This document shows, in pieces, positions 9,305-18,320 of a DNA stretch of 64,000 nucleotides (position 1 is the stretch's first letter; every line of letters starts with the position of its first letter). Source of the stretch: G963662675 sp963676845 (lineage in GTDB: Bacteria; Bacteroidota; Bacteroidia; Bacteroidales; Prolixibacteraceae); contig CAXXKK010000015.1 in the NCBI GenBank assembly GCA_963676845.2, forward strand, positions 1 through 64,000, in the 5' to 3' direction. Position numbers and translations under genes: made by a program. The notes under the pieces are model-generated. The model ran no database searches, was not told where the DNA came from, and saw only the letters and a program-made list of their open reading frames with translations.

Positions 9305-10022
9305 TGTGTCTTTTTTATAATTATGAATGTTCTAAAATAAGTAACAAAATTGATTTTACTGTCTGCATTAACAAATTCTACGTAGAGTAAGATTTATAAT
9401 AGATAAAAAAATTAATTAGTAATATGAATTAAAGATCTGTATTACAGTAATTTATTTATTGAATTATAGGTATTAAAAGCGTCTTAGATTTGAATATTTT
9501 TAAGAATATTCATCTCTGTACGCAAATACAGCTGAATAAGATGGAAAAAACAGCTTCTGGTAATCTGGCTATCTAAAAGGCGAAAAATCACTAATGAAAT
9601 ATGAAGAGATTTAGATGATTACTCTTCATATTTTTGAGTTAACAAATATAAATAGGGGAGAAGAAGTAAAAACATTATTACTATTTACAAATATTACAGT
9701 CTAATTTTTTAGAAATTTAATATTTATTTACATCTATTGTTTACAAAATAGAATCGAAACGCACTAAAAATAATCACTATAAAGTAAACATATAATACAC
9801 AGTAAATCAATTAGTAATGTGTTTTAAATAAAGTATTAGATTAATATTGCAAGTATTATCCTTCGATCGTGTCAAATAATATTGTTATTAATGTTTTATA
9901 TCTTTATTATTCAGTAGTTTATGCTTTTTTATTAAAGTTAGAGTTTAATCATGTTTGAAAAGAATTATAATTCTCAAATTAAACGTGTAACAATTGTAAA
10001 TATTCATAATTCACAATTATAT
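9305..10022. other. AT-rich intergenic region without a recognisable gene
   Basis: About 720 nt upstream of both the phosphoesterase (minus) and the XRE regulator (plus). No open frame of meaningful length or codon pattern is seen. The only clear structure is a perfect 8-bp-arm palindrome, TGAATATT/AATATTCA, at 9491-9512 with a 6-nt centre, which could be an operator or simply AT-rich DNA. Confidence 0.5.
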
Positions 10023-10053
10023 TTTGATGTTTTGTTTGAAGTATTTATATTTG
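10023..10053 (+). promoter_or_regulatory. Promoter of the XRE regulator (-33 TTTG, 19 nt, -7 TATATTTG)
   Basis: TTTG at 10023-10026, a 19-nt spacer and TATATTTG at 10046-10053 give an exact match to the Bacteroidota primary-sigma consensus. Predicted transcription start is near 10059, giving a short leader before the ATG at 10077. Confidence 0.75.
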
Positions 10054-10076
10054 TAAAAACACCATGATTAACATTT

Positions 10077-10523
10077 ATGAATAGTCGTATAAAGCAATTT
10101 ATAGAATACAAGGGAATTACTCCATCTGAGTTTGCCGATTCTATTGGGGTTCAAAGATCCAATGTTACCCATGTCTTACATAATAGAAATAAACCCAGTT
10201 TTCCATTTTTATCAAAAATGCTTGAGACTTTTCCTGAAATTAATGCAAAATGGTTATTACTAGGAAAAGGGCAAATGTTGGAAAATCAGCCTCCTAATCA
10301 GTCTGATTTGTTTTCCGAGCCATCAAAAGCAGTCGAAACGACTAAAAAAGAGACGATTGAGCCTTCAAAGTTATCAACAGAAGTACTTGAAACAGCCCCT
10401 CAAGAGAAAACCTCAGAAAAGGATCAAATGCCAATAATAACAGGCAGTTCATCAAAATCAGTTGAGCGTATTGTCGTGTTTTACACCGATCAAACTTTTA
10501 AACAATACACCCCCTCCAATTAA
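10077..10523 (+). CDS. XRE-family helix-turn-helix regulator
   Basis: 148 residues. The first about 65 hold an XRE/Cro-type HTH domain: IKQFIEYKGITPSEFADSIG, then QRSNVTHVLHNRNKPSFPFL as recognition helix region, then INAKWLLLGKGQM. The C-terminal half is a low-complexity, Q/S/E/K-rich linker ending in a short conserved-looking segment (ERIVVFYTDQTFKQY). This layout is common in Bacteroidota regulators of about 140-170 residues whose targets are mostly unknown. It lies 34 nt upstream of pyrK, which has its own TATATTTG box, so regulation of pyrimidine genes is possible but not shown. It has a strong promoter of its own. Confidence 0.85.
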   Translation: MNSRIKQFIEYKGITPSEFADSIGVQRSNVTHVLHNRNKPSFPFLSKMLETFPEINAKWLLLGKGQMLENQPPNQSDLFSEPSKAVETTKKETIEPSKLSTEVLETAPQEKTSEKDQMPIITGSSSKSVERIVVFYTDQTFKQYTPSN

Positions 10524-10531
10524 TTTTATCC

Positions 10532-10539
10532 TATATTTG
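10532..10539 (+). promoter_or_regulatory. Probable -7 element of the pyrK-pyrD unit
   Basis: TATATTTG (consensus TAnnTTTG) 18 nt before the pyrK start codon. No clear -33 TTTG at 19 nt; the unit may also be read from the XRE promoter. Confidence 0.4.
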
Positions 10540-10557
10540 CAGGCAAAATAAGCTGGA

Positions 10558-11337
10558 ATGGATAAAACTATTCAGGAGCTGTTGCTCATTGAAAATACAC
10601 AATTAAATCACGATAATTTTCGGTTGGTTTTACAGTCAGACAAAGAATTGCCTAATATCGTACCTGGGCAGTTTGTAAATGTTGAAATCAAAAAAGCCAC
10701 CGAAATATTCCTTAGAAGACCTTTTTCTATATTAGACGTTGATAAGGGAAAACGAACTTTTTCTTTATTGGTTAAAATCCTTGGAAGAGGCTCAAAAGTA
10801 TTAACTACCTATCAAGCAGGCGATAAAGTAAGTGTTGTTTTCCCTTTGGGAAATGGATTTACAATGCCTTCACCTTCCGATAAAGTATTATTGATTGGTG
10901 GAGGAAGTGGTGTCGCTCCGATGCTTTTTCTCTCTAAATTATGTGGTTTAAAGCCAGAACAGGTTCATATTTTACTTGGGGCAAGAAGTAAATCCGATCA
11001 CGTTGATGTTTCATCATACCTAAAAAACGGTCAGTTTTACTATGCTACAGAAGATGGAAGTTTAGGCGAAAAGGGATTTGTAACCAATCATTCTGTATAC
11101 AAGGACAATTTATCATCCTTTGATAAAGTTTATACTTGTGGACCCGATCCTATGATGAAAGCAATCGCTAAAGACGCCTATAAATCCAATACATTTTGCG
11201 AGGTTTCTCTGGAAAATATGATGGCTTGCGGGTTTGGTGTTTGTTTGTGTTGCGTGGAAAAAACCAAGGAAGGGCACAAATGTGTTTGTACAGATGGCCC
11301 GGTGTTTAACATCAATGATTTAACATGGCAGAATTAA
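10558..11337 (+). CDS. pyrK: Dihydroorotate dehydrogenase electron-transfer subunit
   Basis: Passes electrons from dihydroorotate oxidation (PyrD FMN) through a 2Fe-2S cluster and FAD to NAD+, in the class 1B enzyme of pyrimidine synthesis. The 259 residues show the FAD-binding RRPFSI motif (about 48-53), the pyridine-nucleotide loop GGGSGVAPM (about 117-125), TCGPDPMM (about 196-203), and the cluster ligands in a C-x4-C-x2-C...C pattern (MACGFGVCLCC, then KCVC, about 222-246). Normal family length. The 3' end overlaps pyrD by 13 bp, consistent with translational coupling and a stoichiometric complex. Confidence 0.95.
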   Translation: MDKTIQELLLIENTQLNHDNFRLVLQSDKELPNIVPGQFVNVEIKKATEIFLRRPFSILDVDKGKRTFSLLVKILGRGSKVLTTYQAGDKVSVVFPLGNGFTMPSPSDKVLLIGGGSGVAPMLFLSKLCGLKPEQVHILLGARSKSDHVDVSSYLKNGQFYYATEDGSLGEKGFVTNHSVYKDNLSSFDKVYTCGPDPMMKAIAKDAYKSNTFCEVSLENMMACGFGVCLCCVEKTKEGHKCVCTDGPVFNINDLTWQN

Positions 11338-12236
11338 GTGTAAAAATAAAAGACCTTTTATTTAAAAATCCGGTACTAACAGCTTCCGGAACCTGCGGTT
11401 TTGGTGAAGAAATATCCGATTTTGTGGATCTTTCAAAATTAGGCGGGATTGTAATGAAAGGAACAACCCTAAAGCCCAGAGAAGGAAATGACTATCCCAG
11501 AATGGCTGAAACCCCATCGGGAATGCTTAATGCTGTTGGCTTGCAAAATAAGGGTGTAGAAAATTTCATAAAGAATATTTACCCCAATATTAAGGATATC
11601 GACTCTAATTTCATTGTAAATGTAAATGGCTCTACAATTGAAGAGTATGTAGAATTAACAGAACAAATCAATGAATTGGATAAGATTCCGGCAATCGAAC
11701 TAAATATCAGCTGTCCGAACGTTAAAGAAGGTGGGATGGCTTTTGGTGTAAGTTGTCCTTCGGCAGAGGCCGTTGTTCGTGCGGTACGTGCGGTTTACGA
11801 TAAGCCTTTAATTGTAAAGCTTTCGCCAAACGTGACAAACATTGCTGAAATAGCAAAAGCGGTAGAAGGTCAGGGAGCAGATAGTGTTTCGCTGGTAAAT
11901 ACTTTTTTAGGAATGGCAGTTGATGCTGAGTCTAGAAAACCTGTACTTTCAACAGTCACAGGTGGCTTGTCTGGGCCTGCAATAAAACCTATTGCTCTAA
12001 GGATGGTTTGGCAGGTTGCCCAAGCTGTAAAAGTCCCGGTAGTAGGTTTGGGAGGAATAATGAATGCAACTGATGCAATTGAGTTTATATTAGCAGGAGC
12101 TACTGCAATTCAGGTTGGGACAGGAATTTTTATAGACCCAACCAAACCCATTCAAATTGTAGAAGGGATAAATGACTATTTAGAAAGGCATAATATCAAA
12201 TCAGTTCAAGAAATAATTGGTGGATTACATTTGTAA
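11325..12236 (+). CDS. pyrD: Dihydroorotate dehydrogenase, class 1B catalytic subunit
   Basis: Oxidises dihydroorotate to orotate using FMN; the cytosolic partner of PyrK. The 303 residues form an (alpha/beta)8 barrel. NISCPNVKEGGMAFG (about 127-141) carries the catalytic-base cysteine typical of class 1 enzymes; TASGTCGFG near the N-terminus, IVKLSPNV, VNTFLGMA, and GLGGIMNATDAIEFILAGATAIQVGTG near the end are FMN and phosphate-binding motifs. The adjacent pyrK supports class 1B (NAD-linked) rather than the membrane class 2 type. The next gene starts 28 nt downstream and may be part of the same transcript. Confidence 0.96.
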   Translation: MAELSVKIKDLLFKNPVLTASGTCGFGEEISDFVDLSKLGGIVMKGTTLKPREGNDYPRMAETPSGMLNAVGLQNKGVENFIKNIYPNIKDIDSNFIVNVNGSTIEEYVELTEQINELDKIPAIELNISCPNVKEGGMAFGVSCPSAEAVVRAVRAVYDKPLIVKLSPNVTNIAEIAKAVEGQGADSVSLVNTFLGMAVDAESRKPVLSTVTGGLSGPAIKPIALRMVWQVAQAVKVPVVGLGGIMNATDAIEFILAGATAIQVGTGIFIDPTKPIQIVEGINDYLERHNIKSVQEIIGGLHL

Positions 12237-12264
12237 ATCCGTTGATTTATAGTTTTATATCGAG

Positions 12265-13575
12265 GTGTTGTTAAAGAAAATTAAATATCTATTTGTACTC
12301 GTAGCAGTATTTCTGGTATCCTACGGATCAGTTTCCTTAAAACCAGTTAAGGAAACACCTCCTTATTCCCAATTAGTAGCATCTGGGATAAATAACCGTG
12401 TTTCCAATGGCAATTCCGAATTTGAATATTCAAATTACATTGAAACCCAAACGGAAAGATTTATTTCTAAATGGGAAATAAAAGGGGCGGCCATTGCTGT
12501 TGTAAAAGACGAAAGGCTGGTATATGCTAAGGGATTTGGAATCGCTGATAACCTTCAAACACCTACAGAGTCTGGAAATTTATTTCGCCTGGCCAGTGTT
12601 TCCAAGCTTATTACCGCCACAGCTATTATGAAGTTGGTCGAAAATAATAAGCTTTCCCTGGATGATACTGTTTTCGGACCTGATGGAATCATAAAACATC
12701 CTGCTTTTGAAGAAGTAAAAGATAAAAAAATATACCGCATTACGGTAAGGAATCTGCTCACGCATTCTGGAGGATGGACGCAACGTTACGGAGATCCTGC
12801 TTTTTATTCACTAAATATTGCTGATAAGGTAGGTGATCCTGCACCTGCAACAATCCAATCTTATTACAAATACATTGCCACCCGAAGGTTGTCTTTTCCT
12901 CCGGGAACTCAGGTTAGCTACTCAAACATGGGCTATATGTTTCTGGGAGAAGTGGTAAGTACCGTTAGCGGACAACCATACGAATCCTATGTTCGTGATA
13001 ATATTTTAATTCCAAATGGAATAATTGATATGCATATTGGTAGCAGCTATAGTGCAAATCGTTTTCCAAACGAAGTTCAGTATTATGAACAGGAAGGAAG
13101 CCTTCAGATAAGGGAATATACAGGTTCAGGGAAAATGGTGGATAAATCAGATGGTGGAAATCCTATCGAGTTATTGAGTGCTGCCGGAGGTTGGGTAAGT
13201 TCAGTAACAGAACTAGCCCGTTTTATTACCTTAATTGATGGGAATCCTGATGTTCCGGATATCCTTTCTGAGAATTCCATTCGTGAAATGACTAATAATG
13301 AATATGCCAAAGGACCTTTGGGATGGAAAACTACAGTTTCGAATGGCAACTGGACCAGAACAGGCAGCATGGCTGGAACATCAGCAATGATAAAAAGACA
13401 ATCTGATGGAATAACCTGGATTTTTATCGCAAATTCCAGTACTTGGAAAGGCTCCATGTTTCCTTCAGACATTAATGTTTTCATGAGAAAAATATTATCT
13501 CACGTAAAGGAATGGCCTGAACGTGACCTTTTTGACCATTATCCGGTAGATTTACTCCCTCTGGCTTATAATTAG
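12265..13575 (+). CDS. Exported serine beta-lactamase-family hydrolase (class C / PBP4*-like)
   Basis: 436 residues with an N-terminal signal segment (about 4-20, KKIKYLFVLVAVFLVSYG). The fold motifs are complete: SVSK (nucleophile serine and lysine in LASVSKLITATAIM, about 113), YSN (SYSNMGYMFLG, about 219), and a third-strand RTG (TRTGSMAGTSAM, about 370) in place of KTG/HTG. Such proteins act as esterases, D-aminopeptidases or carboxypeptidases in the periplasm; true beta-lactamase activity should not be assumed. The frame begins with GTG at 12265, with TTG at 12268 as an alternative; no in-frame ATG precedes the signal peptide. The gene ends at a clear terminator. Confidence 0.87.
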   Translation: MLLKKIKYLFVLVAVFLVSYGSVSLKPVKETPPYSQLVASGINNRVSNGNSEFEYSNYIETQTERFISKWEIKGAAIAVVKDERLVYAKGFGIADNLQTPTESGNLFRLASVSKLITATAIMKLVENNKLSLDDTVFGPDGIIKHPAFEEVKDKKIYRITVRNLLTHSGGWTQRYGDPAFYSLNIADKVGDPAPATIQSYYKYIATRRLSFPPGTQVSYSNMGYMFLGEVVSTVSGQPYESYVRDNILIPNGIIDMHIGSSYSANRFPNEVQYYEQEGSLQIREYTGSGKMVDKSDGGNPIELLSAAGGWVSSVTELARFITLIDGNPDVPDILSENSIREMTNNEYAKGPLGWKTTVSNGNWTRTGSMAGTSAMIKRQSDGITWIFIANSSTWKGSMFPSDINVFMRKILSHVKEWPERDLFDHYPVDLLPLAYN

Positions 13576-13589
13576 CATCACTAATTTTA

Positions 13590-13626
13590 CGGGAAACGTA
13601 TTTAATCCTCCTAGTTTCCCGCTTTA
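13590..13626 (+). terminator. Rho-independent terminator of the serine hydrolase gene
   Basis: Stem CGGGAAAC (13590-13597) with GTTTCCCG (13614-13621), 16-nt loop, then a short CTTTAT tail. It ends the pyrK-pyrD-hydrolase unit. Confidence 0.65.
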
Positions 13627-13753
13627 TAAATTACTTTTTCAATCTTAAATAGAAATCTTCAGAACAGATTATGAACACTTGAACATTTCAATTTTTGGCT
13701 TGTTTATGGAAGTGAAAATTAAGTAGAACAAATTTAAATAACCATAAATAAAA

Positions 13754-15061
13754 ATGTCAGAATTTAAAATACAAATGCCCAAGCTTGGCGAAAGTGTTCA
13801 GGAGGCAACTATTACCAAGTGGTTCGTAAAAGAAGGGGATAAAATTGAAGAAGATGATGCTTTGTTTGAAGTTGCAACAGACAAGGTAGATTCCGAAATT
13901 CCATCTCCGGTTGATGGTGTCATCTCAAAAGTATTTTTTGATGTAGATGCTGTTGTTGCCGTGGGGGAAATTGTTGCAATTATAAAAATGGAAGGTGAAG
14001 AGGACGATGAACCTCAAAATCAGGAACCAGAAAATAAACAACAAGCAGAAACTGCTTCTAAAGAAGGGATCAAGCAAGAAGATACTAACGCAAAAGTTGA
14101 AGCTGAATCAAAACGTTCAGAGTCTGGTCGGTTTTATTCTCCATTGGTAAGAAGCATTGCCAAGGCTGAATCTGTTAGTATGGAAGAACTGGAACAAATC
14201 CAGGGATCTGGTCAAAACGGACGGGTTCAGAAGAACGACATTCTTCAATATATCGAAGAAAGAGATAGCGAAAAAACCCAACAATCAAGCTCTTCGCAAG
14301 AAGTTAAAAGCGAAAAGCCTCAAACTTCAAATGTAAGTGCATCTATCGGATCAGATGATCAGATTATTGAAATGGATCGTGTGCGTAAGCTTATTGCCGA
14401 ACATATGGTTCAATCCAAAAAGACATCTCCTCACGTGACTTCAGTAGTTGAAGCTGATGTAACCAACCTGGTTCTTTGGAGAAATAGAGTCAAAAATGAA
14501 TACCTCGAAAAATACAACGAGAAGCTAACGTTCATGCCGATATTTATTGAGGCTACAGCAAAAGCACTTACTGAATATACAATGGTTAATGCATCGGTTG
14601 ATGGTGATAAAATTTACCTTCATAAAAATGTGAATATGGGTATTGCCGTAGCCAAACCCGACGGAAATTTGGTGGTTCCTGTTATAAAAGAAGCAGAACA
14701 AAAGAATTTACTGGGATTAACCAAGAGCCTTAACCAAATGGCCGATAAAGCTCGAAATAACAAGCTCGGACTGGATGATTACCAAGGAGGAACTTTTACC
14801 ATCACCAACTTTGGATCGTTCCGGAACATCATGGGAACGCCAATCATTAATCAACCACAGGTAGCTATCCTTGCAACAGGAAGCATTGAGAAAAAACCTG
14901 CAGTAATGGAAACTTCAACAGGCGATGTTATTGTGGTGCGTCACAAAATGTTCTTGTCCTTGTCCTACGATCATCGCATTATCGATGGCGCCATGGGAGG
15001 TGCATTCTTAAGAAGGATTGCCGATATCCTGGAAGCTTTTGATGCAGACAAGGAAGTTTGA
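13754..15061 (+). CDS. 2-oxo acid dehydrogenase E2 component (dihydrolipoamide acyltransferase, branched-chain type)
   Basis: Core acyltransferase of a 2-oxoacid dehydrogenase complex. Residues 1-78 form a lipoyl domain with the lipoylated lysine in ATDKVDSEIPS (K44). A flexible E/Q/K-rich linker follows, then a peripheral subunit-binding domain (SPLVRSIAKAESV...GSGQNGRVQKNDI, about 129-172), a second linker, and the catalytic domain ending in SYDHRIIDG with catalytic histidine near 407 and aspartate near 411. The fused E1 gene directly downstream (23-nt gap) has branched-chain features, so this is most likely the BkdB-type E2 for branched-chain 2-oxoacids, though a broad pyruvate/oxoacid role is not excluded. 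No E3 (lipoamide dehydrogenase) gene is in the window. Confidence 0.92.
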   Translation: MSEFKIQMPKLGESVQEATITKWFVKEGDKIEEDDALFEVATDKVDSEIPSPVDGVISKVFFDVDAVVAVGEIVAIIKMEGEEDDEPQNQEPENKQQAETASKEGIKQEDTNAKVEAESKRSESGRFYSPLVRSIAKAESVSMEELEQIQGSGQNGRVQKNDILQYIEERDSEKTQQSSSSQEVKSEKPQTSNVSASIGSDDQIIEMDRVRKLIAEHMVQSKKTSPHVTSVVEADVTNLVLWRNRVKNEYLEKYNEKLTFMPIFIEATAKALTEYTMVNASVDGDKIYLHKNVNMGIAVAKPDGNLVVPVIKEAEQKNLLGLTKSLNQMADKARNNKLGLDDYQGGTFTITNFGSFRNIMGTPIINQPQVAILATGSIEKKPAVMETSTGDVIVVRHKMFLSLSYDHRIIDGAMGGAFLRRIADILEAFDADKEV

Positions 15062-15084
15062 ACTAAAAAATTAAAAGACTGATT

Positions 15085-17127
15085 ATGACAACAATACCCA
15101 AAATATATTCAATTAAAAAGACCCCCAAGGAAACCTTGGTTGAGTGGTATAAATTGCTCACTTTGGGACGTGAGCTCGACCTTAAAGCCCCCAATTACTT
15201 AAAACAAGCTATTGGCTGGTCTTACCATGCTCCTTATGCCGGGCACGATGCGATTCAATTGGCAATTGGTCAAACTTTTGAAAAGAAAGTAGATCATCTT
15301 TTCCCATATTACAGGGACATGATGACTGCGTTATCTGCCGGACTTACAGCCGAAGAAATCATCTTAAATGGTATTTCCAAAGCTACCGATCTGGCAAGTG
15401 GAGGGCGCCATATGTCAAACCATTTTGCAAAAGTTGACTGGAACATTCACAATGTATCGTCATTAACGGGTAATCACACGCTGCATGCAGTTGGAGTCGC
15501 CCGGGCCATAAAATATTACGACGAAAAGGCTGTATCTATTAGTTCTCAAGGTGAATCCTCCGTTTCTGAAGGCTATGTTTATGAGGCAATTAACGGTGCA
15601 TCAAAAGAAAAGCTCCCCGTAATTTTCGTTATTCAGGATAACGGGTATGGAATTTCAGTCCCTAAAAAGGATCAAACAGCAAACCGTAAGGTCGCCAATA
15701 ACTTCAGTGGGTTCAAAAATTTGCGAATTATCCATTGTAACGGGAAGGATGTATTCGATTCCATGAATGCCATGGCCGAAGCCAAGAAGCATGTTCTGGA
15801 AAAAGGCGAACCAGCTATTGTTCAGGCGAACTGTGTGCGCATGCATTCACATTCCAACTCGGACAGACATGAGCTGTACCGTTCCGAAGCAGAACGCAAC
15901 TATGTGATGGATTATGATCCGCTGGCTAAGTTCGAACGACTTTTACTTCGCTATAACCGCCTAACAGAAGAAGAACTGCTTGAAGTAAAAGATGAAGCAA
16001 AGAAAACGTTAAAGGCGGCACATAAAGCAGCTTTGAAAGCTCCTGATCCTGATCCGGAAACTTACAAGGATTTTGTGCTTCCTGAGCCTTATAAGGCTGA
16101 AAAGTATCCTGAGGGAACTCACAGCTCAGGTGATGAGCCCCAAAAGCTTATTACCGCCTTAAATGAAACGTTAAAAGCAGAATTTCGGGAAAATCCAGAC
16201 ACATTCATTTGGGGACAGGATATGGCCAATAAAGATAAAGGTGGAGTATTTAATGTTTCGAAGGGAATGCAGCAGGAATTTGGCCCGAAAAGGGTATTTA
16301 ACGCTCCAATTGCTGAAGACTTCATTATGGGAACAGCAAATGGAATGTCCCGGTACGATGAAAAAATCAGAATTGTAGTTGAAGGAGCTGAATTTGCAGA
16401 TTACTTTTGGCCGGCTATGGAACAATACGTAGATTCCAGTCATGATTACTGGCGATCGAATGGACAGTTTACTCCCAATGTGACCATTCGCCTGGCATCT
16501 GGAGGCTACATTGGTGGAGGACTTTACCATTCACAATCGATTGAAGGAGCTTTAACTTCAATTCCCGGTGTAAGAATTGTTTATCCTTCGTTTGCTGATG
16601 ATGCTGCCGGTTTGCTTCGAACAGCCATGCGATCCCGTGGCTTAACCATGTTTATGGAGCCCAAAGCATTGTACAACGATCCCAAAGCAGCAACGCCAAT
16701 CCCCGATGATTTTGAAGTTCCTTTCGGGAAAGCACGTACACGCAGGGAAGGTAAAGATCTGTTCATTATAACTTATGGGAACACAACCCATATGGCTCTT
16801 GAAGCTGCGAATAAGCTTTCGGAAGAAGGGTTTGAATGCGAAGTACTGGATTTGAGATCCTTAATTCCCCTTGACAAAGAAGCCATTATCAGTGGGGTGA
16901 AAAAGATTGGAAAGGTATTGGTGCTTCATGAAGATAAAGTACATTCTGGTTTTGGAGCTGAATTATCATCCACAATTATGGAAGAAGCTTTTGAATATCT
17001 GGATGGGCCAGTCAGAAGATTAGGTTCGACATTTACTCCGGTAGGTTTTCACCGTTCATTTGAAAAAATGATCTTACCCAATACTGAAAAAGTGTATAAT
17101 GCTGCAAAATCAATCTTAGCTTATTAA
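15085..17127 (+). CDS. 2-oxoisovalerate dehydrogenase E1, alpha and beta domains fused
   Basis: Thiamine-diphosphate-dependent decarboxylase of the complex. The 680 residues join both E1 subunits: the alpha part (about 1-340) has GRHMSNHF and the ThDP motif SQGESSVSEGYVYEAIN...IQDNGYGIS; the beta part (about 350-680) has FNAPIAEDFIMGTANG, GGYIGGGLYHSQSIEG, EPKALYN and a transketolase C-domain (DLRSLIPLDKEAI). Single-chain alpha-beta E1 is common in Bacteroidota and is usually annotated as branched-chain. The HSHS(N)SD phosphorylation-loop region is present. Co-transcribed with the E2 gene upstream; flavodoxin follows after 11 nt, a plausible partner in redox metabolism of acyl-CoA or oxoacids. 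Confidence 0.93.
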   Translation: MTTIPKIYSIKKTPKETLVEWYKLLTLGRELDLKAPNYLKQAIGWSYHAPYAGHDAIQLAIGQTFEKKVDHLFPYYRDMMTALSAGLTAEEIILNGISKATDLASGGRHMSNHFAKVDWNIHNVSSLTGNHTLHAVGVARAIKYYDEKAVSISSQGESSVSEGYVYEAINGASKEKLPVIFVIQDNGYGISVPKKDQTANRKVANNFSGFKNLRIIHCNGKDVFDSMNAMAEAKKHVLEKGEPAIVQANCVRMHSHSNSDRHELYRSEAERNYVMDYDPLAKFERLLLRYNRLTEEELLEVKDEAKKTLKAAHKAALKAPDPDPETYKDFVLPEPYKAEKYPEGTHSSGDEPQKLITALNETLKAEFRENPDTFIWGQDMANKDKGGVFNVSKGMQQEFGPKRVFNAPIAEDFIMGTANGMSRYDEKIRIVVEGAEFADYFWPAMEQYVDSSHDYWRSNGQFTPNVTIRLASGGYIGGGLYHSQSIEGALTSIPGVRIVYPSFADDAAGLLRTAMRSRGLTMFMEPKALYNDPKAATPIPDDFEVPFGKARTRREGKDLFIITYGNTTHMALEAANKLSEEGFECEVLDLRSLIPLDKEAIISGVKKIGKVLVLHEDKVHSGFGAELSSTIMEEAFEYLDGPVRRLGSTFTPVGFHRSFEKMILPNTEKVYNAAKSILAY

Positions 17128-17138
17128 AAATCAATACT

Positions 17139-17645
17139 ATGAGTACCGCAATTATATATAGTTTCAATTCAAATAAAACAGCAAAAGCTGGAGAAAAGAT
17201 AGCAGAGGCATTTGGTAATCAGTTAAAAATTGAAAGCCTGAATGCAGAAGAAATAACTGAGGATATATTCCTCAAACATGACCAATTGATTCTGGGAGTA
17301 CCCACCTGGTTTGATGGTGAACTGCCCAATTATTGGGATGAGTTTGTTCCAGCGTTGGAAGATATGAATCTAAAAGGTAAAATCATTGCCATTTTCGGCT
17401 TGGCTGATCAGCTAGGTTACCCGGAAAATTTTGCAGATGGACTTGGCATTATGGCTAATTTACTTCGGGACAGGGGAGCAAAAATTGTGGGTTATACCGA
17501 GATAGATGATTATTCATTTGAATCATCAAAAGCTGTTCTGGATAATAAATTCCAGGGCTTGGTTTTAGATCAGGAAAATCAGGCAAGGAAAAGTAAAAAA
17601 CGTATTGAAGACTGGGTGCAAAGCTTATTAAAAGAATTCAAATAA
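17139..17645 (+). CDS. Flavodoxin
   Basis: A 168-residue FMN-binding electron carrier, long-chain flavodoxin type. The N-terminal phosphate loop is YSFNSNKTAKAGEKIAE (8-24), slightly degenerate in its T/S content compared with the classic TGTGNT form. The PTWFDGELPNYWDEF stretch (about 52-66) and FGLADQLGYPENFADGLG (about 87-104) are typical FMN-flanking loops. It lies 11 nt after the E1 gene and is probably translated from the same transcript; a strong terminator follows. Electron partners are unknown. Confidence 0.9.
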   Translation: MSTAIIYSFNSNKTAKAGEKIAEAFGNQLKIESLNAEEITEDIFLKHDQLILGVPTWFDGELPNYWDEFVPALEDMNLKGKIIAIFGLADQLGYPENFADGLGIMANLLRDRGAKIVGYTEIDDYSFESSKAVLDNKFQGLVLDQENQARKSKKRIEDWVQSLLKEFK

Positions 17646-17683
17646 TTGTTCTTTATAACGAATAAATATTATCAATGTTAATT

Positions 17684-17723
17684 CATGAGCCGGAATAAAT
17701 TTATCCCGGCTCATGTTCTTTTT
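17684..17723 (+). terminator. Rho-independent terminator of the E2-E1-flavodoxin operon
   Basis: A perfect 10-bp stem, CATGAGCCGG (17684-17693) with CCGGCTCATG (17706-17715), followed by TTCTTTTT. Confidence 0.9.
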
Positions 17724-17731
17724 ATTAGCAT

Positions 17732-17739
17732 TATCTTTG
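17732..17739 (+). promoter_or_regulatory. Probable -7 element of mgsA
   Basis: TATCTTTG, a full TAnnTTTG match, 24 nt before the mgsA start and directly after the preceding terminator. No clear -33 box. Confidence 0.45.
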
Positions 17740-17763
17740 TATTGAATTTAAAAACAATAAAAT

Positions 17764-18234
17764 ATGAAGAAAAAGAAAACTATCGCTTTAGTTGCCCATG
17801 ATAATCGGAAAAAAGACATGATGGAGTGGGTTGCACAAAACTGGCAGGAGCTGGTATCTCATAACCTTGTATGTACAGGAACAACGGGAAAACTTGTTCA
17901 GGATGCCATTGAAGCAGAATGTAAAGTAAATGATATGGTTCCACCCGAAGTTACTCGGTTAAAATCAGGTCCGCTAGGAGGTGACCAACAACTAGGAGCA
18001 CTTATTAGTGAAGGAAAAGTAGATGTATTGATATTCTTTTGGGATCCTATGCAGCCACAGCCTCATGATGTAGATGTCAAAGCATTGTTCCGTATTTCAA
18101 CTCTTTATAATGTGCCAACAGCAATTAACAGATCTACAGCTGATTTTATTATATCATCCGACTTGTTTCACCAGGATTATAAACCAACTTTAAAGGATTA
18201 TTCATCTTATATAATGAGAAATGTAGACATGTAA
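17764..18234 (+). CDS. mgsA: Methylglyoxal synthase
   Basis: Converts dihydroxyacetone phosphate to methylglyoxal and phosphate, a cytosolic bypass of lower glycolysis under phosphate limitation. The 156 residues match the family length. Visible motifs: TIALVAHDNRKKDM at the start, the phosphate-binding CTGTTGKL (about 37-44), LKSGPLGGDQQ with the catalytic aspartate, FFWDPMQPQPHDVDVKAL with the active-site histidine and second aspartate, and NRSTADFIISS. It has its own -7 element after the upstream terminator, so it is probably monocistronic. Methylglyoxal is a substrate for aldo/keto reductases, of which four are encoded at 50-63 kb, but no linkage is shown. Confidence 0.96.
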   Translation: MKKKKTIALVAHDNRKKDMMEWVAQNWQELVSHNLVCTGTTGKLVQDAIEAECKVNDMVPPEVTRLKSGPLGGDQQLGALISEGKVDVLIFFWDPMQPQPHDVDVKALFRISTLYNVPTAINRSTADFIISSDLFHQDYKPTLKDYSSYIMRNVDM

Positions 18235-18293
18235 TTTACATTTCGATAACATTCATATAAGTATATCGTAATATATAGAATTCCTATTTAACT

Positions 18294-18301
18294 TATCTTT
18301 G
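18294..18301 (+). promoter_or_regulatory. Probable -7 element of the small ORF at 18321
   Basis: TATCTTTG, a full match to TAnnTTTG, 19 nt before the ATG at 18321. It is the main support for the short reading frame being expressed. Confidence 0.45.
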
Positions 18302-18320
18302 CTTTATAAACCATATAGAT

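Noticed and set aside
12265..13575. Antibiotic-resistance beta-lactamase
   Set aside because: SxxK and YxN motifs are shared by many esterases and peptidases; no resistance-enzyme features are distinctive here.
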